Shown here piece by piece: positions 1 to 8,748 of a DNA stretch of 64,000 nucleotides. The stretch's first letter is position 1, and each line of letters begins with the position of its first letter. The notes under the pieces were generated by a model. The model worked only from the letters and a program-made list of their open reading frames with translations, was not told the DNA's origin and did no database searches. A program made the position numbers and the translations under genes. Origin of the DNA: Bradyrhizobium sp. CCGUVB4N (GTDB lineage: Bacteria > Pseudomonadota > Alphaproteobacteria > Rhizobiales > Xanthobacteraceae); the NCBI RefSeq assembly GCF_024199945.1, contig NZ_JANADP010000001.1, forward strand, positions 6,882,001-6,946,000, read 5' to 3'.

Positions 1-2446
1 TGGCGAACTGGGCGACATAGATGTCGCTGTCGAGCGCGGTGACGCCGCGGAACGAGACCGCGCGCAGCGCCCCGAGCCGCGCCACGATGGCCTGGTCGAA
101 CGGAAGCTGCGCACGCGTGATGTTGGCGACCTCGGTCGTCATGTGGTCGTAGTCCGGCTGCCCCTTGCCGATGCCCTCGATATATTGCCGCAGCATCGCC
201 TCGCCATTGGCGATCGGGACGGCGCGACGCGACGCGCGGCCCGGCCGCGCCAGGACGTTCGAGGCCTCGACATTGTGGAAGCGCGTTTGCCGGCCCGGCA
301 CCACGATCTCCATGCACTTGCCCGACTTGTCGGCAATGACCCATGGATTGTTCACGGTGGTCAGGGCGACCCAGGTCATGTCCGACCTGACGACGCTCTG
401 CGCCTTGCGCTCGCCGTCCGCACCGAGATTGAAGACCTGAATATCGTCCTCCGTCTCGTTGTAGAGCATGATCCTGATCGGCGAGGTGCCGGCACGGCCG
501 CGCACATTCGCTTCCTCGGAGCAGGAGACGATACCGCCGAGCTCGTCATTGCCGTCGGGCCGGAAGATCACGTCGCCCGCCTTGCCGTCGGGCTCGAGCA
601 TCACGCGGAATTCCGCCGTGCCGTTCGCGAACTTGGCGCCATAGATGTCGTAGCCGCCGGGCCCGACGCCGCGGAAGAAGATCGACTCGACGGCACCGAG
701 CGCCGCGAAGGTCGCGCGCAATTCGTCGAGCCGACGATGGATGCTGGCGGCGAGCGGCGCGCTCATCCGATCGTAGTTCGGCGTGCCGGCTCGCACATCC
801 TCGATCCCCCTGAGGATCACTTCCTTGCTGCCTGCAGCCGGAATCTGCTCCCTGAACCTGTCAGGCACTTCCGCGAGGCGGCGCGCGAACTCGGCCTCGA
901 TCGCCTGGGCCTGCGCCGCATCGATCCGCTGCGCGAGGCGGGCGCCGGAGGTGGCGTTCTGGACCAGCACACGCGCCACGTTGGCCGCGTCATCGCGCAG
1001 GAAGATCAGGAGATGATCGCCGTGGAGCGAAAAGGCATCGGCGCCTTCGGCGAGAATCTTCGATCGACCCTGCCCGGTCTCCTGCACCTGCAGCAGATCG
1101 CCATCGCGCCGCACGGTGAGCACGCGGTTCGGCGCGACCTTGTACCAGCCGACATAGTGATCGAGCGACACCGGATCGGTCGCCGGCGCCGGCATCTCGG
1201 CGACGCGAACGGCGCGCACGTCGCGGCCGTTCATGCGCAGCGTCAACTCGGACGAGCGGCGCTCCGCGTCGATCGGGAACGTGATCTCGCCGAACGTCGC
1301 CGCATAGGACGCCGTGCCGTCGCTGGCGACGGTCAGGCGCAGCCTGCGTTGCCCGGTGAGCTGCCCGTAGATGTCGTCGCCCTCGCGGAAGACGGCGAAC
1401 ACCGAGGCGGGGCCCATGGCGTAGAAATTGACGAACGGACGGTAATGCTGCGCCGGCACATCGCCGAGATCCGCGCCGGCGGGCACGGGATCCGGCGTGC
1501 GATAGGCGATCATGCCGGCCGACACGATCACCACCGGCACGATCGCGGCCGCGATCCACAGCCGCTTGCGCCAGCCGACTGCCACCGGCAGCGCGGCGGC
1601 TGCGATGATGCGCTCGATCCGCGCCCGCACGGTCGACACCTGCGCCATCGCAAGCTCCATCGGCCGCGGCTTCACGGAGGAAGCGACGTCGAGCAGGATT
1701 TCCGCGTAGGACAGCCGGTCGTCGATCATCTCGATCGCCCGGGCATCGCTGATGATCTCGGCAAGCTCGGCCAGCCGCGCCAGCTGCCACCATGAGAACG
1801 GGCTGAACCAGAACACCGCGCGGTTGAGCGAGGCGAGCAGGAGGACATAGAAATCGCCATTGGCGACATGCGCGCCCTCATGCGCGAGCACCGCGAGGCG
1901 CTTCTTCGCGTCCCAGCTGAAAAACTGCGGCGGCACCAGGATGGTCGAGCCGAAGGTGACGGGGCCGCCGACATCGCGGCTGACGCGCACATCGGCATCG
2001 ATCATCTCGCGGCTCTTCACCGGTTTCGCCGCGCGCGCCAGGCGCCAGGTCAGGCAGAGGCCGATGGCCAGCCGCAGCAGCAGCAGGCCGGCGACGCAGA
2101 CATAGGCGGCGGTTGCGACCATCCACCAGTCGATCGCGATGCCTCGCTTCACCATCGGCGCGATGGCCCCAGCGGGCGCGATCGGCAGGGTCGGCTGCGG
2201 CCGCTCCAGCATCGCGAAATCGGTCGGCCAGGTGTCGTCCGGCACCGGCATGGACAAGGGCATCCGGTCGATGGTGAGCGTCGGCCAGTGCATCACGAAC
2301 GGCATCGCCAGCGATGCCAGCAGCACGACCACCCACGCCGTCATGTGGACGTGCGGATTGCGGACACGAAACAGGATGAGACCGATCCAGACGACGCCTC
2401 CCAGCGCGAAGGAGCGTAACGCCGCCTCAGCCAGAGCCGCGATCAT
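1..2446 (-). CDS. M56-family membrane metalloprotease (BlaR1/MecR1-like), 3' end outside window
   Basis: The frame is open from the ATG at 2446 to the left edge (815 codons, no stop), so the C-terminus is missing. The first ~110 residues carry hydrophobic segments. A zinc-protease motif HEGAH (HExxH) in the context VLAHEGAHVANGDF follows near residue 185, and another membrane segment comes near residue 275, as in BlaR1/MecR1 proteases that cleave their partner repressor. The long extracytoplasmic part looks repetitive. It has two stretches resembling DUF3471 (one contains HYVGWYKVAPNRVLTVRR), then two copies of a module with 'P-N/D-Y-D-x-M ... FRGV ... DIY-x-A-x-FA'. I see no penicillin-binding serine motif set, so the ligand is unknown. 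The start overlaps the repressor stop (ATGA), so the two are translationally coupled. Confidence 0.85.
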   Translation of the reverse strand, partial: MIAALAEAALRSFALGGVVWIGLILFRVRNPHVHMTAWVVVLLASLAMPFVMHWPTLTIDRMPLSMPVPDDTWPTDFAMLERPQPTLPIAPAGAIAPMVKRGIAIDWWMVATAAYVCVAGLLLLRLAIGLCLTWRLARAAKPVKSREMIDADVRVSRDVGGPVTFGSTILVPPQFFSWDAKKRLAVLAHEGAHVANGDFYVLLLASLNRAVFWFSPFSWWQLARLAELAEIISDARAIEMIDDRLSYAEILLDVASSVKPRPMELAMAQVSTVRARIERIIAAAALPVAVGWRKRLWIAAAIVPVVIVSAGMIAYRTPDPVPAGADLGDVPAQHYRPFVNFYAMGPASVFAVFREGDDIYGQLTGQRRLRLTVASDGTASYAATFGEITFPIDAERRSSELTLRMNGRDVRAVRVAEMPAPATDPVSLDHYVGWYKVAPNRVLTVRRDGDLLQVQETGQGRSKILAEGADAFSLHGDHLLIFLRDDAANVARVLVQNATSGARLAQRIDAAQAQAIEAEFARRLAEVPDRFREQIPAAGSKEVILRGIEDVRAGTPNYDRMSAPLAASIHRRLDELRATFAALGAVESIFFRGVGPGGYDIYGAKFANGTAEFRVMLEPDGKAGDVIFRPDGNDELGGIVSCSEEANVRGRAGTSPIRIMLYNETEDDIQVFNLGADGERKAQSVVRSDMTWVALTTVNNPWVIADKSGKCMEIVVPGRQTRFHNVEASNVLARPGRASRRAVPIANGEAMLRQYIEGIGKGQPDYDHMTTEVANITRAQLPFDQAIVARLGALRAVSFRGVTALDSDIYVAQFA

Positions 2447-2835
2447 TCTTTCTTCACTCCCCTCGCCTTCTTCGCCTTGGCCACCTGGTCGGCCAGCGCA
2501 CGCAATTGTTGCTGGTCGAGCATCGCATTGTCCACCATGCCGACGAGGACCTCCTCCATCGAGCCGTTGCAGAACCAGTCGACGATCCGCTGCACCGCCT
2601 TGGCCGCAACGCGGGCCCGCTCTTCGGCGGCGTGGTAGACATAGGTGCGCCCGTCCACGGTGTGGCGAGCGTAGCCCTTTTCCTCCAGCCGGCGCAGCAC
2701 CGTCCGCACCGTCGATTCCTTCAAGCGTCGCGATAGCCGCTCGCGCACGATTTCGGCCGTGACCGGCCCATGGGCCCATACCAATTGCATGACCTCGTGC
2801 TCGAGATCGCCCAGGTCGGGCAAACGATCGTCCAT
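2443..2835 (-). CDS. BlaI/MecI/CopY-family transcriptional repressor
   Basis: The 130-residue protein has the BlaI/MecI layout. An N-terminal winged helix (LGDLEHEVMQLVWAHGPVTAEIVRERL, then KESTVRTVLRRLEEKGYARH) is followed by a C-terminal dimerisation helix region. The family binds TACA/TGTA-type dyads and is inactivated by cleavage by a cognate M56 protease. That protease is encoded immediately downstream with a 4-base ATGA overlap, so this is a two-gene sensor-repressor operon. No beta-lactamase gene lies in the window, so the regulated target is not visible. Length is normal for the family. Confidence 0.9.
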   Translation of the reverse strand: MDDRLPDLGDLEHEVMQLVWAHGPVTAEIVRERLSRRLKESTVRTVLRRLEEKGYARHTVDGRTYVYHAAEERARVAAKAVQRIVDWFCNGSMEEVLVGMVDNAMLDQQQLRALADQVAKAKKARGVKKE

Positions 2836-2863
2836 GGTGGCTTACCTAACGGCTTGAGTTTCT

Positions 2864-2875
2864 TGTAATGCTACG
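2864..2875. promoter_or_regulatory. possible BlaI-type operator half-dyad upstream of the repressor gene
   Basis: TGTA-N4-TACG lies about 30 bases upstream of the repressor ATG. It resembles the TGTA/TACA dyads of BlaI/MecI proteins with one mismatch. Autoregulation is usual in the family, but a single short match is weak evidence. Confidence 0.25.
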
Positions 2876-2981
2876 CAGCGTCGCACATATGGCGACGGCA
2901 AACAATTGCGATTCCGGCGGAACCGGGCGGGCCAGCAAGGCTGTCGCATATGCAGGAGGACGTGGCGGACTGGTTGCCCGC

Positions 2982-3104
2982 GGCCCATCCTTTGAGACGC
3001 CCGCCTACGGCGGGCCCTCAGGATGAGGTCGCGTTTGCGGCGAGATATCAGCCCCTCATGGTGAGGAGCCCGCCAAAGCGGGCGTCTCGAACCATGCAGG
3101 CCGA
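2982..3104. repeat. two-module REP-like palindromic repeat, copy 1 (downstream of malic enzyme)
   Basis: Two imperfect hairpins lie side by side. The first runs from GGCCCATCCTTTGAGACG to CCTCAGGATGAGG, with an inner GCCCGCC/GGCGGGC stem. The second runs from CCTCATGGTGAGGAGC to GCGTCTCGAACCATG. The same two modules, in swapped order, occur at 4948-5060 on the other side of the malic enzyme gene. The element fills the gap after the malic enzyme stop and may act as a transcription or mRNA-decay barrier. Confidence 0.75.
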
Positions 3105-3123
3105 ACTCTCCCGGCAGACTCAC

Positions 3124-4776
3124 TCAGTACTTCGGCTCGTACATCTGCGACTGGACCAGGCCCTTCACGTCGTTGGGCGGGGGTCCGTCGGCGAGCCCGC
3201 GCTGATAGGCGACATCGGCGACAGCGGCCGCGATACGGGCCGAGACCTCGCGGATGCGGGGCAGCGCAGGATAGAGGCTGCCCTGATCCAGATCCTCCTT
3301 GCCGACGCAATTGGCGAGCGTATGAGCGGCCGCCATGAACATCTCGTCGGTCACGAGCCGTGAGCGGCTGGCGATGACGCCGAGGCCGACGCCGGGGAAG
3401 ATGTAGGAGTTGTTGCCCTGGCGCGGCACGAAGGTGCGGCCGTTGAGCTTGACCGGATCGTAGGGACTGCCGCAGGCGAACAGCGCGCGGCCGCCGGTGT
3501 AGCGATACGCATCCTCGGCCGAGCACTCGGCCTTCGAGGTCGGGTTGGACAGCGCGAACACGATCGGCTGTTCGTTGAGCTCGGCCATCGCCTTGAGCAC
3601 CTCGGGCGTGAAGGCACCACCCACCGCGGCAACACCGATGATCGCCGTCGGCTTCAGCGTCTTGATCGCGGTGAGGAAGTCGGCGATCGGCGCCTGATCC
3701 TTGTGGGCATAACGGAGCTTGTGGCCGTGCAGGCCCTCACGGGCGCCGACGACCAGACCGCGGGAATCCACCAGCCAGTTGCGCCGCAGCGCCTCGGCCT
3801 CCGTTGCGCCCTCCGCCATCATGGCGGAGACGACGAGGTCGGCGATACCGGTCGCTGCCTCGCCGGCACCGAGGAACAGGATGCGCTGATCCCGCAGCTT
3901 GCCGCCGCTGACACGCAGCGCCGAGAACAGGCCGGCAAGCGCGACCGCCGCGGTGCCCTGAATGTCGTCGTTGAAGACGCAGGCTTCGTCGCGGTATTTG
4001 TGCAGCAGCTTGAACGCGGAATGGTTGGCGAAATCCTCGAACTGGATCAGCACATCGGGAAACGTCTTTCGCGCGGCCGTCATGAACTCATCGACGAAGC
4101 TGTCATAGGCCTCGCCGGTCAGCCGCCGCTCGCGCAGACCGAGATAATAGGGATCGCTCAGGAGCTCCTCGTTGTTGGTGCCGACGTCGAGCACGATCGG
4201 CAGGCAGTGCTCGGGATGCACACCGGCACAGGCCGAATAGAGCGAGAGCTTTCCGACCGGAATGCCCATGCCGTTGGCGCCGAGATCGCCGAGGCCAAGA
4301 ATCCGTTCGCCATCGGTGACGACGATGAGCTTTGCGGGATTGGGCCAGTTCTTCAGGATGTCCGCGATCTGGCCGCGATCGCGCGAGGAGATGAACATGC
4401 CGCGCGGCCGCTGGTAGATCAGGCCATATTTCTGGCAGGCGAGCCCGACCGTCGGCGTGTAGATGATCGGCTGGATCTCGTCGATGTTGTCGACGACGAC
4501 GCGGAAGAACAGCGCTTCATTGCGGTCATGCAGCGCGTTCAGCGCGACGAATTTTTCGAGGTCGGTCGGCAGCGTGCGCAGATTGGTCAGCACGCGCTCG
4601 GCCTGCGTCTCCATCGTCAGGACACAAGCCGGCAACAGGCCGCGCAAGCCGAGTGCATCGCGCTCCGCTTCCGTGAAGGCTGTGCCTTTATTGAGCAAGG
4701 GATCACGCAGCAAGGCCATGCCATGCGCGGACTCGGACGATGTCGATTGGGTGCTGACCCGAGCAGGTCTATTCAC
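3124..4776 (-). CDS. NAD(P)-dependent malic enzyme
   Basis: This 550-residue protein oxidatively decarboxylates malate to pyruvate. Visible malic-enzyme blocks are YTPTVGLACQKYGL, the GLGDLGANGMGIPVGKLSLY region, NDDIQGTAAVALAGL (metal and substrate site), the Rossmann motif FLGAGEAATGIADL and FALSNPTSKAECSAEDAY. The length matches the large single-domain (eukaryote/SfcA-like) class and not the ~770-residue MaeB/Pta fusion. I chose the GTG at 4776 because GGGGGA precedes it by a few bases. An in-frame ATG at 4719 (MALLRDPLLNK) is the alternative; the frame stays open further upstream but without a good ribosome site. In rhizobia this reaction feeds pyruvate from C4-dicarboxylates. Palindromic repeats flank it on both sides, so it is probably monocistronic. 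Confidence 0.93.
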   Translation of the reverse strand: MNRPARVSTQSTSSESAHGMALLRDPLLNKGTAFTEAERDALGLRGLLPACVLTMETQAERVLTNLRTLPTDLEKFVALNALHDRNEALFFRVVVDNIDEIQPIIYTPTVGLACQKYGLIYQRPRGMFISSRDRGQIADILKNWPNPAKLIVVTDGERILGLGDLGANGMGIPVGKLSLYSACAGVHPEHCLPIVLDVGTNNEELLSDPYYLGLRERRLTGEAYDSFVDEFMTAARKTFPDVLIQFEDFANHSAFKLLHKYRDEACVFNDDIQGTAAVALAGLFSALRVSGGKLRDQRILFLGAGEAATGIADLVVSAMMAEGATEAEALRRNWLVDSRGLVVGAREGLHGHKLRYAHKDQAPIADFLTAIKTLKPTAIIGVAAVGGAFTPEVLKAMAELNEQPIVFALSNPTSKAECSAEDAYRYTGGRALFACGSPYDPVKLNGRTFVPRQGNNSYIFPGVGLGVIASRSRLVTDEMFMAAAHTLANCVGKEDLDQGSLYPALPRIREVSARIAAAVADVAYQRGLADGPPPNDVKGLVQSQMYEPKY

Positions 4777-4947
4777 GAATTCCCCCAGGGAGTTTCTTAT
4801 TGAAGGGGAGCCATTGTCGGCCAGCACTTCATCGAGATCAAGGACGTTGCTCCTTGGGCCGCGATTGTGATCTCGCACCGCAGCGAGATTTTTGTGAGAG
4901 GAAAGCAGGCAGCCGAGGCAAAGCTTAACGCTGAAAAACAGCTCGTT

Positions 4948-5060
4948 CTCCTCATGGTGAGGAGCGCGGCACGCGCGTCTCGAACGATGAAAGGCCCCGA
5001 TCTCACCCGCGGCCATCCTCCGAGACGGCCGCTACGCGGCCTCCTCAGGATGAGGAGGCG
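4948..5060. repeat. two-module REP-like palindromic repeat, copy 2 (upstream of malic enzyme)
   Basis: This copy contains CTCCTCATGGTGAGGAGC...GCGTCTCGAACGATG followed by GGCCATCCTCCGAGAC...GGCCTCCTCAGGATGAGG. These are the modules seen at 2982-3104, but in the opposite order. It occupies the gap between the tricarboxylate-type binding protein stop (5076) and the malic enzyme start. Confidence 0.75.
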
Positions 5061-5075
5061 TGCATGACAGCAAGA

Positions 5076-6077
5076 TTATTCCGGCTTGATGTCCGCGGCC
5101 TTCACCACCGGCCACCATTTTTCGGTCTCGGCCTTCTGGAAGGCGCCGAGGGCGGCGGGCGACTGCTGGTCCTGCGGCGGTATCTCCTGGCCCAGTTCGG
5201 CGAAGCGCTGCTTGACGGCGGGATCGGCAAGCGCGGCGACGATGGCCGCGTTGAGCTTTGAGACGATCTCCTTCGGCGTGTTCTTCGGTGCCCAGATGCC
5301 GTGCCAGTAGGAGATGTACAGGCCGGGCAGGCCCGCTTCGTCGACGGTCGGAATGTCGGGCGCGGATGCGAGCCGCGTCGGCGATGTCACCGCGAACGCC
5401 TTGATCGCCCCGTTCTTGTATTGCGGCAGCGAGTTCGAGGCCTGGTCGAACATGATGTCGATCTGTCCGGCGACGAGATCGATCATCGCGGGCCCCGCAC
5501 CCCGGTACGGCACGAACTGGAAGTCGGTGCCGGTCTTCTCCTTGAAGAACACGCCGGCGACGTGCGCGCCGGTGCCGGCGCCGGCGGTCCCCGCCGTCGC
5601 CTTGCCGGGATTGGCCTTCAGCCAGGCGATCATCTCTTTCAGATTGTTCGCCTCGAGCGACTTCCGGCCGACGATCAGCTGTGTGCCCATCGCGACCAGC
5701 GCGACCGGCTCGAAATCGGTGACGACATCATAAGGCAGCTTGAAGATCGCGCCGTTGAGCACATGCGTGCCCCAATGGCCGATGGTGATGGTCGTGCCGT
5801 CAGGCGTTGCGCGCGCGACGCGGGCACCGGCGATGCTGCCGGACGCGCCGGCGACGTTCTCGACCACGATCGTCGCATGCAGCTCGGCTGCGATCCGCTC
5901 CGACAGGATCCGTGCCAGCGTATCGGTCGGCCCGCCGGCCGCAAACGGGACCACCAGCGTGATGGGACGGGAGGGAAACGGCTGGGCGCAGCCCGGAGCA
6001 GTCCACGCGACACTTCCGATCAACGCACAAATGACGATCACATGACCGCGCAATCCGGCCCACAGCCCCCGCACCAT
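5076..6077 (-). CDS. Bug-family tripartite tricarboxylate-type substrate-binding protein (TctC-like), orphan
   Basis: A 333-residue periplasmic binding protein. A signal peptide (MVRGLWAGLRGHVIVICALIG to about CAQ) is followed by the Bug signature FPSRPITLVVPFAAGGPTDTLARI and AGASGSIAGARVARATPDGTT. These proteins capture carboxylates for TctA/TctB-type permeases. No tctA or tctB lies next to it, so it is an orphan receptor, as is common where Bug genes are numerous. The complete set at 43882-47285 is a possible partner, but nothing here proves that. I chose the ATG at 6077 because GGGTGGGAAGA precedes it; in-frame ATGs at 6104 and 6155 are less well supported. Ligand unknown. Confidence 0.88.
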   Translation of the reverse strand: MVRGLWAGLRGHVIVICALIGSVAWTAPGCAQPFPSRPITLVVPFAAGGPTDTLARILSERIAAELHATIVVENVAGASGSIAGARVARATPDGTTITIGHWGTHVLNGAIFKLPYDVVTDFEPVALVAMGTQLIVGRKSLEANNLKEMIAWLKANPGKATAGTAGAGTGAHVAGVFFKEKTGTDFQFVPYRGAGPAMIDLVAGQIDIMFDQASNSLPQYKNGAIKAFAVTSPTRLASAPDIPTVDEAGLPGLYISYWHGIWAPKNTPKEIVSKLNAAIVAALADPAVKQRFAELGQEIPPQDQQSPAALGAFQKAETEKWWPVVKAADIKPE

Positions 6078-6164
6078 TCTTCCCACCCTTTTTGCCGCCC
6101 GCATGTCATCAGCGGGCTGGAGGGCGAGTGAACGCTGCCGGAAGAACGGAGGCAAGCCGGAAAT

Positions 6165-8495
6165 TTATCCAGCCGCCCGCCGCGGCGTCAGATTCGTGGC
6201 GACGTCGGCCGGTGGCGCGACATGCATCAAAATGGTCTGGGTCGCGGATGCCACCTCGATGCCGTTCTGCTGGAAGCGCTGCTTCATGCGGCGGTTGAAT
6301 TCGCGCTGGACCGGCCAGCGGCCGGCCTCGGTGCAGCGGATCTGGCCGACGATCGACACCATGGCACCATCGACCTTGTCGATACCCCAGAGCTCGAGGT
6401 CGCCGCGGATCAACGGGCGGAATTCCGTCTCGCGGCGCATCTCCTCGACGATGTCCTTGAGGATCTGGCCGGCGCGGTCGGTGTCTTCCTTGTAGGCGAC
6501 ATTGATGCTGACGGAGGCGTTGCCGGCGCCACGGCTGGCATTGGTGATGGTCGTCACCGCGCTGAACGGCACGATGTGCACGGAGCCGTCGCCGGCGCGC
6601 AGGCGTATCGTACGAATGGAAACGTTCTCGACCACGCCCGACAGGCCCGACACGCTGACGGTATCGCCGACCTGGACCGTATTCTCCAACAGCAGGAACA
6701 GGCCGGTGATGAGATCCTGCACCAGCTTTTGCGAACCGAAGCCGATCGCGATGCCGACGATGCCGGCACCCGCGAGCAGCGGCGCGACATTGACGCCGAT
6801 TTCGCTCAGTGCCGTGAGGCCGACGACGGTGGCGATCAGGCACAGCAGCGCCGTCCGCAGCATCGGCTGGAAGGTGCGCAGGCGCGCCGCGCGGGCATAA
6901 TGCCCGTCACGCGACAACGTGTTGATCTGGCGGTCCAAGAGCGCATTGCTGGCCTCCCAGATCACCGCGGCGATGAAGACCGCGACGCCGATCGTCGCGA
7001 GGGCGGAAATCAACTGGCTGCCGATCTGGCCGCCATAGAACCAGACGATGGCATCGACGCCCCAGACCTCGAGCACGGCGACGAAGCCGACGAACGCGAT
7101 CACGCCGGAGACGATCTTGCGCAGCAGCGGCAGATAGCGGTTGGCGCGGATCTCCAGCCCCGGAAAGCGCTGGAGGATCTCCGGCTGGATGCGGAAGCCG
7201 CGATCGATCAGGCTCAGCGTCACCATGATCGCAACCCGCGTGATCAGCACCACCACGATGGTGCCGACGAAATATTGCAGCAGCAGCGAATAGCCGTTGC
7301 GGATGTTCAGCGCCCACACCGCCCACAGCGCCAGATCGAGCGCGATGGCCAGATAGTGCCAGCCGCCGGCGATGCGGTTGCGCAGGCGCGCCGCGATCCC
7401 CTGCCGGTCCGCAGGCGCGCGAATGGCGTCGGCGACCTGGCGGCGGCATTGCAGGATGATGACGACGACGAAGAGATGCACGACCAGCATCACCATGCGG
7501 ATGAGCGCGGCATAGCCGGCGCGATGCAGGCCGAGCAGCAGCGCCACGTTGGCGAATGCAATGCCGGTGACCGCGACGCCGACGATGCGGCGCGCCCAGA
7601 TCTCGACATAGGCTGCCGTCTCGGCGCGCACCGGAAACAGCCCGAACGGCCCGGCCGGCGCACGGACGACGCAAATGAGCCCGCGCGAAAACGCATAGGC
7701 GTTGACGACGGCAAGGATCACGAGGCGGACGGTCGCGGGCTCGCCGATCTCCGTTCCGAGCAATGCGGTCGCGATGCCGACGAATACGACCACCGGAAGC
7801 AGTTCGAACAACAGCCGCCCCAGCACGAAAGGCAGCCGCAGTAACAGCTGCCAGACCCGCGCCAGGCTGTGCCTGCGCTTGTGCAATTCCGGCGACGGCG
7901 TGACATCGGCGACCGATGACGGCGGATCGGCAATGGGCAGCGCCTGCACCGGCAGGCGCGCGGTCTGCGGCACGCGCCCTTCGAGGAAGACGACCGGGCG
8001 GCGGATCAGGCGGACAATCACCCATTCGGCCGCAAGCGCGCAGCCGAACACCAGCGCCAGCTTCCAGGCGATCTCGATCAGCAGATTATAGGCGTCGGGA
8101 TCGTTGGCGGTCCGTACGATCCAGTAATAGAACGCCGGGAAATGCGTGAGCGTCCGCGCCATGTCGGCGACGTCGCGCGAGATCTCGCCGATCTCCTCCG
8201 ACACCGTGAGCAGAAGCTGCGCGCCGAGTCCGTCAGCCGACAGCGGGATCGGCGACTTCTGCTCGGGTGCGGGCTGCTGCGGACCGGACGCATTCGCGAT
8301 CGCGCGCAGCGTATCGATCATTTGCGCGCGCTTCTTGTCGTCCTGGAGCGTCTCCAGCGCCCGCTTGGCCTCGTCAGGCGACAGCGCGGCCATGCCGCTC
8401 GCGGCCGGCGCAGGCGGCTCTGCCCGGGCGGGGGAGAAAGACGAGAGCGCGAGAAAGAGGGCGGCGACAAGCGCCGAGGCAAGCTTATGCGACAC
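6165..8495 (-). CDS. large MscS-family mechanosensitive channel
   Basis: A 776-residue inner-membrane protein. It has an N-terminal signal sequence (SHKLASALVAALFLALSSFSPARA), a periplasmic segment of ~120 residues, about ten hydrophobic segments, and the conserved MscS pore and beta domain near residues 590-680 (AGIVGIAIGFGSQKLVQDL, then FLLLENTVQVGDTVSVSGLSGVVENVSIRTIRLR). The extra N-terminal helices place it among large MscS homologues (YbdG/MscK/DUF3772-like) and not the 286-residue MscS. Such channels release solutes during hypo-osmotic shock. I chose GTG 8495 because GGGGAA sits six bases upstream; the frame extends to an ATG at 8549. It is divergent from the secreted metalloprotease gene. 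Confidence 0.9.
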   Translation of the reverse strand: MSHKLASALVAALFLALSSFSPARAEPPAPAASGMAALSPDEAKRALETLQDDKKRAQMIDTLRAIANASGPQQPAPEQKSPIPLSADGLGAQLLLTVSEEIGEISRDVADMARTLTHFPAFYYWIVRTANDPDAYNLLIEIAWKLALVFGCALAAEWVIVRLIRRPVVFLEGRVPQTARLPVQALPIADPPSSVADVTPSPELHKRRHSLARVWQLLLRLPFVLGRLLFELLPVVVFVGIATALLGTEIGEPATVRLVILAVVNAYAFSRGLICVVRAPAGPFGLFPVRAETAAYVEIWARRIVGVAVTGIAFANVALLLGLHRAGYAALIRMVMLVVHLFVVVIILQCRRQVADAIRAPADRQGIAARLRNRIAGGWHYLAIALDLALWAVWALNIRNGYSLLLQYFVGTIVVVLITRVAIMVTLSLIDRGFRIQPEILQRFPGLEIRANRYLPLLRKIVSGVIAFVGFVAVLEVWGVDAIVWFYGGQIGSQLISALATIGVAVFIAAVIWEASNALLDRQINTLSRDGHYARAARLRTFQPMLRTALLCLIATVVGLTALSEIGVNVAPLLAGAGIVGIAIGFGSQKLVQDLITGLFLLLENTVQVGDTVSVSGLSGVVENVSIRTIRLRAGDGSVHIVPFSAVTTITNASRGAGNASVSINVAYKEDTDRAGQILKDIVEEMRRETEFRPLIRGDLELWGIDKVDGAMVSIVGQIRCTEAGRWPVQREFNRRMKQRFQQNGIEVASATQTILMHVAPPADVATNLTPRRAAG

Positions 8496-8619
8496 GCGGA
8501 TTCCCCAAAATAAATGAAATGCGCCGGCGGAATCGTGACCGCGAAGCACTGCGTCATGTCGGATAGCGGCTATTCGCCCCGATCATGTGTCGGAAGTTTG
8601 CCGATCAGGCGACCATCTC

Positions 8620-8667
8620 TTGGCATTTCCCTTGGCATTTCCCTTGGCATGTCCTCTGGCATTTCCC
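8620..8667. repeat. 12-bp tandem repeat, four copies
   Basis: Four adjacent 12-mers read TTGGCATTTCCC, TTGGCATTTCCC, TTGGCATGTCCT and CTGGCATTTCCC. The first two are identical and the others differ at one to three bases. The array lies in the divergent promoter region between the MscS-type gene and the gene at 8749. Confidence 0.9.
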
Positions 8668-8748
8668 CCAACGCAGATGTGATGGAACCGCGTCATGGCC
8701 AGTGCCGCAAAAGCATGCGAAATTGGCGCGGGAATTCGGGGGCATCAC

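Noticed and set aside
143..1795. A 550-codon open frame on the + strand
   Set aside because: It is antisense to the M56 protease gene, whose minus-strand frame shows HExxH and membrane segments; the + strand translation is Arg/Asp/His-rich shadow sequence typical of high-GC DNA.
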